In this document: positions 35,285 to 35,588 of the stretch, in pieces | Numbering within the stretch: the stretch's first letter is position 1 | How the letters are laid out: the number at the start of each line of letters is the position of its first letter | Source: Methylocystis sp. | GTDB taxonomy: Bacteria; Pseudomonadota; Alphaproteobacteria; Rhizobiales; Beijerinckiaceae | Reading direction: 5' to 3' | Assembly (NCBI RefSeq): GCF_021731785.1 | Contig: NZ_JAKFWS010000086.1 | Location: 1 to 35,588 of the forward strand | DNA: 35,588 bases | Made by a program: the position numbers and the translations under genes | The notes under the pieces: generated by a model | Seen by the model: the letters and a program-made list of their open reading frames with translations, nothing else | The model's database searches: none | Told to the model about the DNA's origin: nothing

Positions 35285-35588
35285 TGGCGGCTGCGATTGG
35301 ACTGCGGGAAGACTTTGACGCGGATGCGCTTCGGGCGATTGCGAAGCGCGCGAAAGATGGGCCTCAGGCACGCAGGCTCCTGGCGCTCGCCGCAATTTAC
35401 GACGGCGCGCCGCGCGGCGAGGCGGCGAAGATTGGCGGCGTGACGCTCCAGGTCGTTCGCGACTGGGTTTTGCGCTTCAATGCGCATGGCGAGAGTGGCC
35501 TCGTTGACCGCAAGGCGCCGGGTCAACCGTCGCTCTTGAAGAACGAACATCGCGCCGCGCTCATGCGCATGATCGAGGACGGTCCGAC
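35284..35588 (+). CDS. IS630-family transposase, N-terminal part (runs off the window)
   Basis: An open frame from ATG 35284 continues past the right edge, with 101 residues visible. The sequence RAIAKRAKDGPQARRLLALAA, then IYDGAPRGEAAKIGGVTLQVV and GLVDRKAPGQPSLL is the N-terminal helix-turn-helix region of IS630-type transposases, which bind the element ends. The DDE catalytic domain would lie beyond the window. AGGGGG is six bases upstream, inside a hairpin. The visible part shows no frameshift. Confidence 0.93.
   Translation, partial: MAAAIGLREDFDADALRAIAKRAKDGPQARRLLALAAIYDGAPRGEAAKIGGVTLQVVRDWVLRFNAHGESGLVDRKAPGQPSLLKNEHRAALMRMIEDGP

Overview
The window looks like chromosome from a GC-rich alphaproteobacterium of the order Hyphomicrobiales (Rhizobiales), possibly the Methylocystaceae/Beijerinckiaceae group. 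This rests on the kinds of genes present: a plant-type (class II) DAHP synthase, an L36 protein of the zinc-ligand-free type, a transglutaminase/ATP-grasp/alpha-E cluster, an RpiA-like tail fused by overlap to glutathione reductase, and sites resembling Zur and EcfG sites of that class. No methane or methanol oxidation gene is present, so the family is only a guess.

Layout. 1-2660: an RpiA-like 3' end, glutathione reductase, and a convergent membrane acyltransferase. 2854-6278: class II DAHP synthase, then L-lactate dehydrogenase and a Tat-exported beta carbonic anhydrase. 6656-7527: a periplasmic DUF4142 protein and a small cupredoxin. 7594-10563 (minus strand): NTF2-like protein, FAD-linked oxidase, ECF sigma factor and cupin anti-sigma factor. 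10872-17561 (minus strand): a three-gene run of DUF2126 transglutaminase, circularly permuted ATP-grasp/alpha-E fusion and a second transglutaminase. A zinc-ribbon metallopeptidase diverges from it. 18969-21780: enolase, an unknown secreted protein and QueF. 21892-23543: a class III adenylate cyclase split by an apparent one-base deletion. A NiCoT nickel/cobalt permease converges on it, followed by a Crp/Fnr regulator, a small membrane protein and a VapBC-type toxin-antitoxin pair. 26758-29729: KdsA, a UDG-family protein, a GST and QueC. 29830-32423: a Zur-like box, a ZnuD-like TonB receptor and ribosomal protein L36. 32533-34319: a histone-deacetylase-family hydrolase and an L,D-transpeptidase lipoprotein. 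34563-34998: two tiny secreted-peptide genes. 35284-end: the start of an IS630-type transposase.

Most genes are ordinary housekeeping functions. The parts that deserve attention are: (i) the two mini-genes whose predicted exported peptides both end in C-(Y/F)-G-Y-A-I-C-(Q/E), the second preceded by an exact GGAAC-N16-CGTT general-stress promoter; (ii) the amidoligase/transglutaminase cluster, a widespread peptide-making or peptide-tagging system of unknown product; (iii) two copies of a three-hairpin intergenic repeat of about 145 bp; (iv) the frameshifted cyclase; and (v) three predicted regulatory links (Zur to the TonB receptor, an RpoE-type promoter at the L,D-transpeptidase, EcfG at peptide 2).

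No tRNA, rRNA or CRISPR array was recognised.
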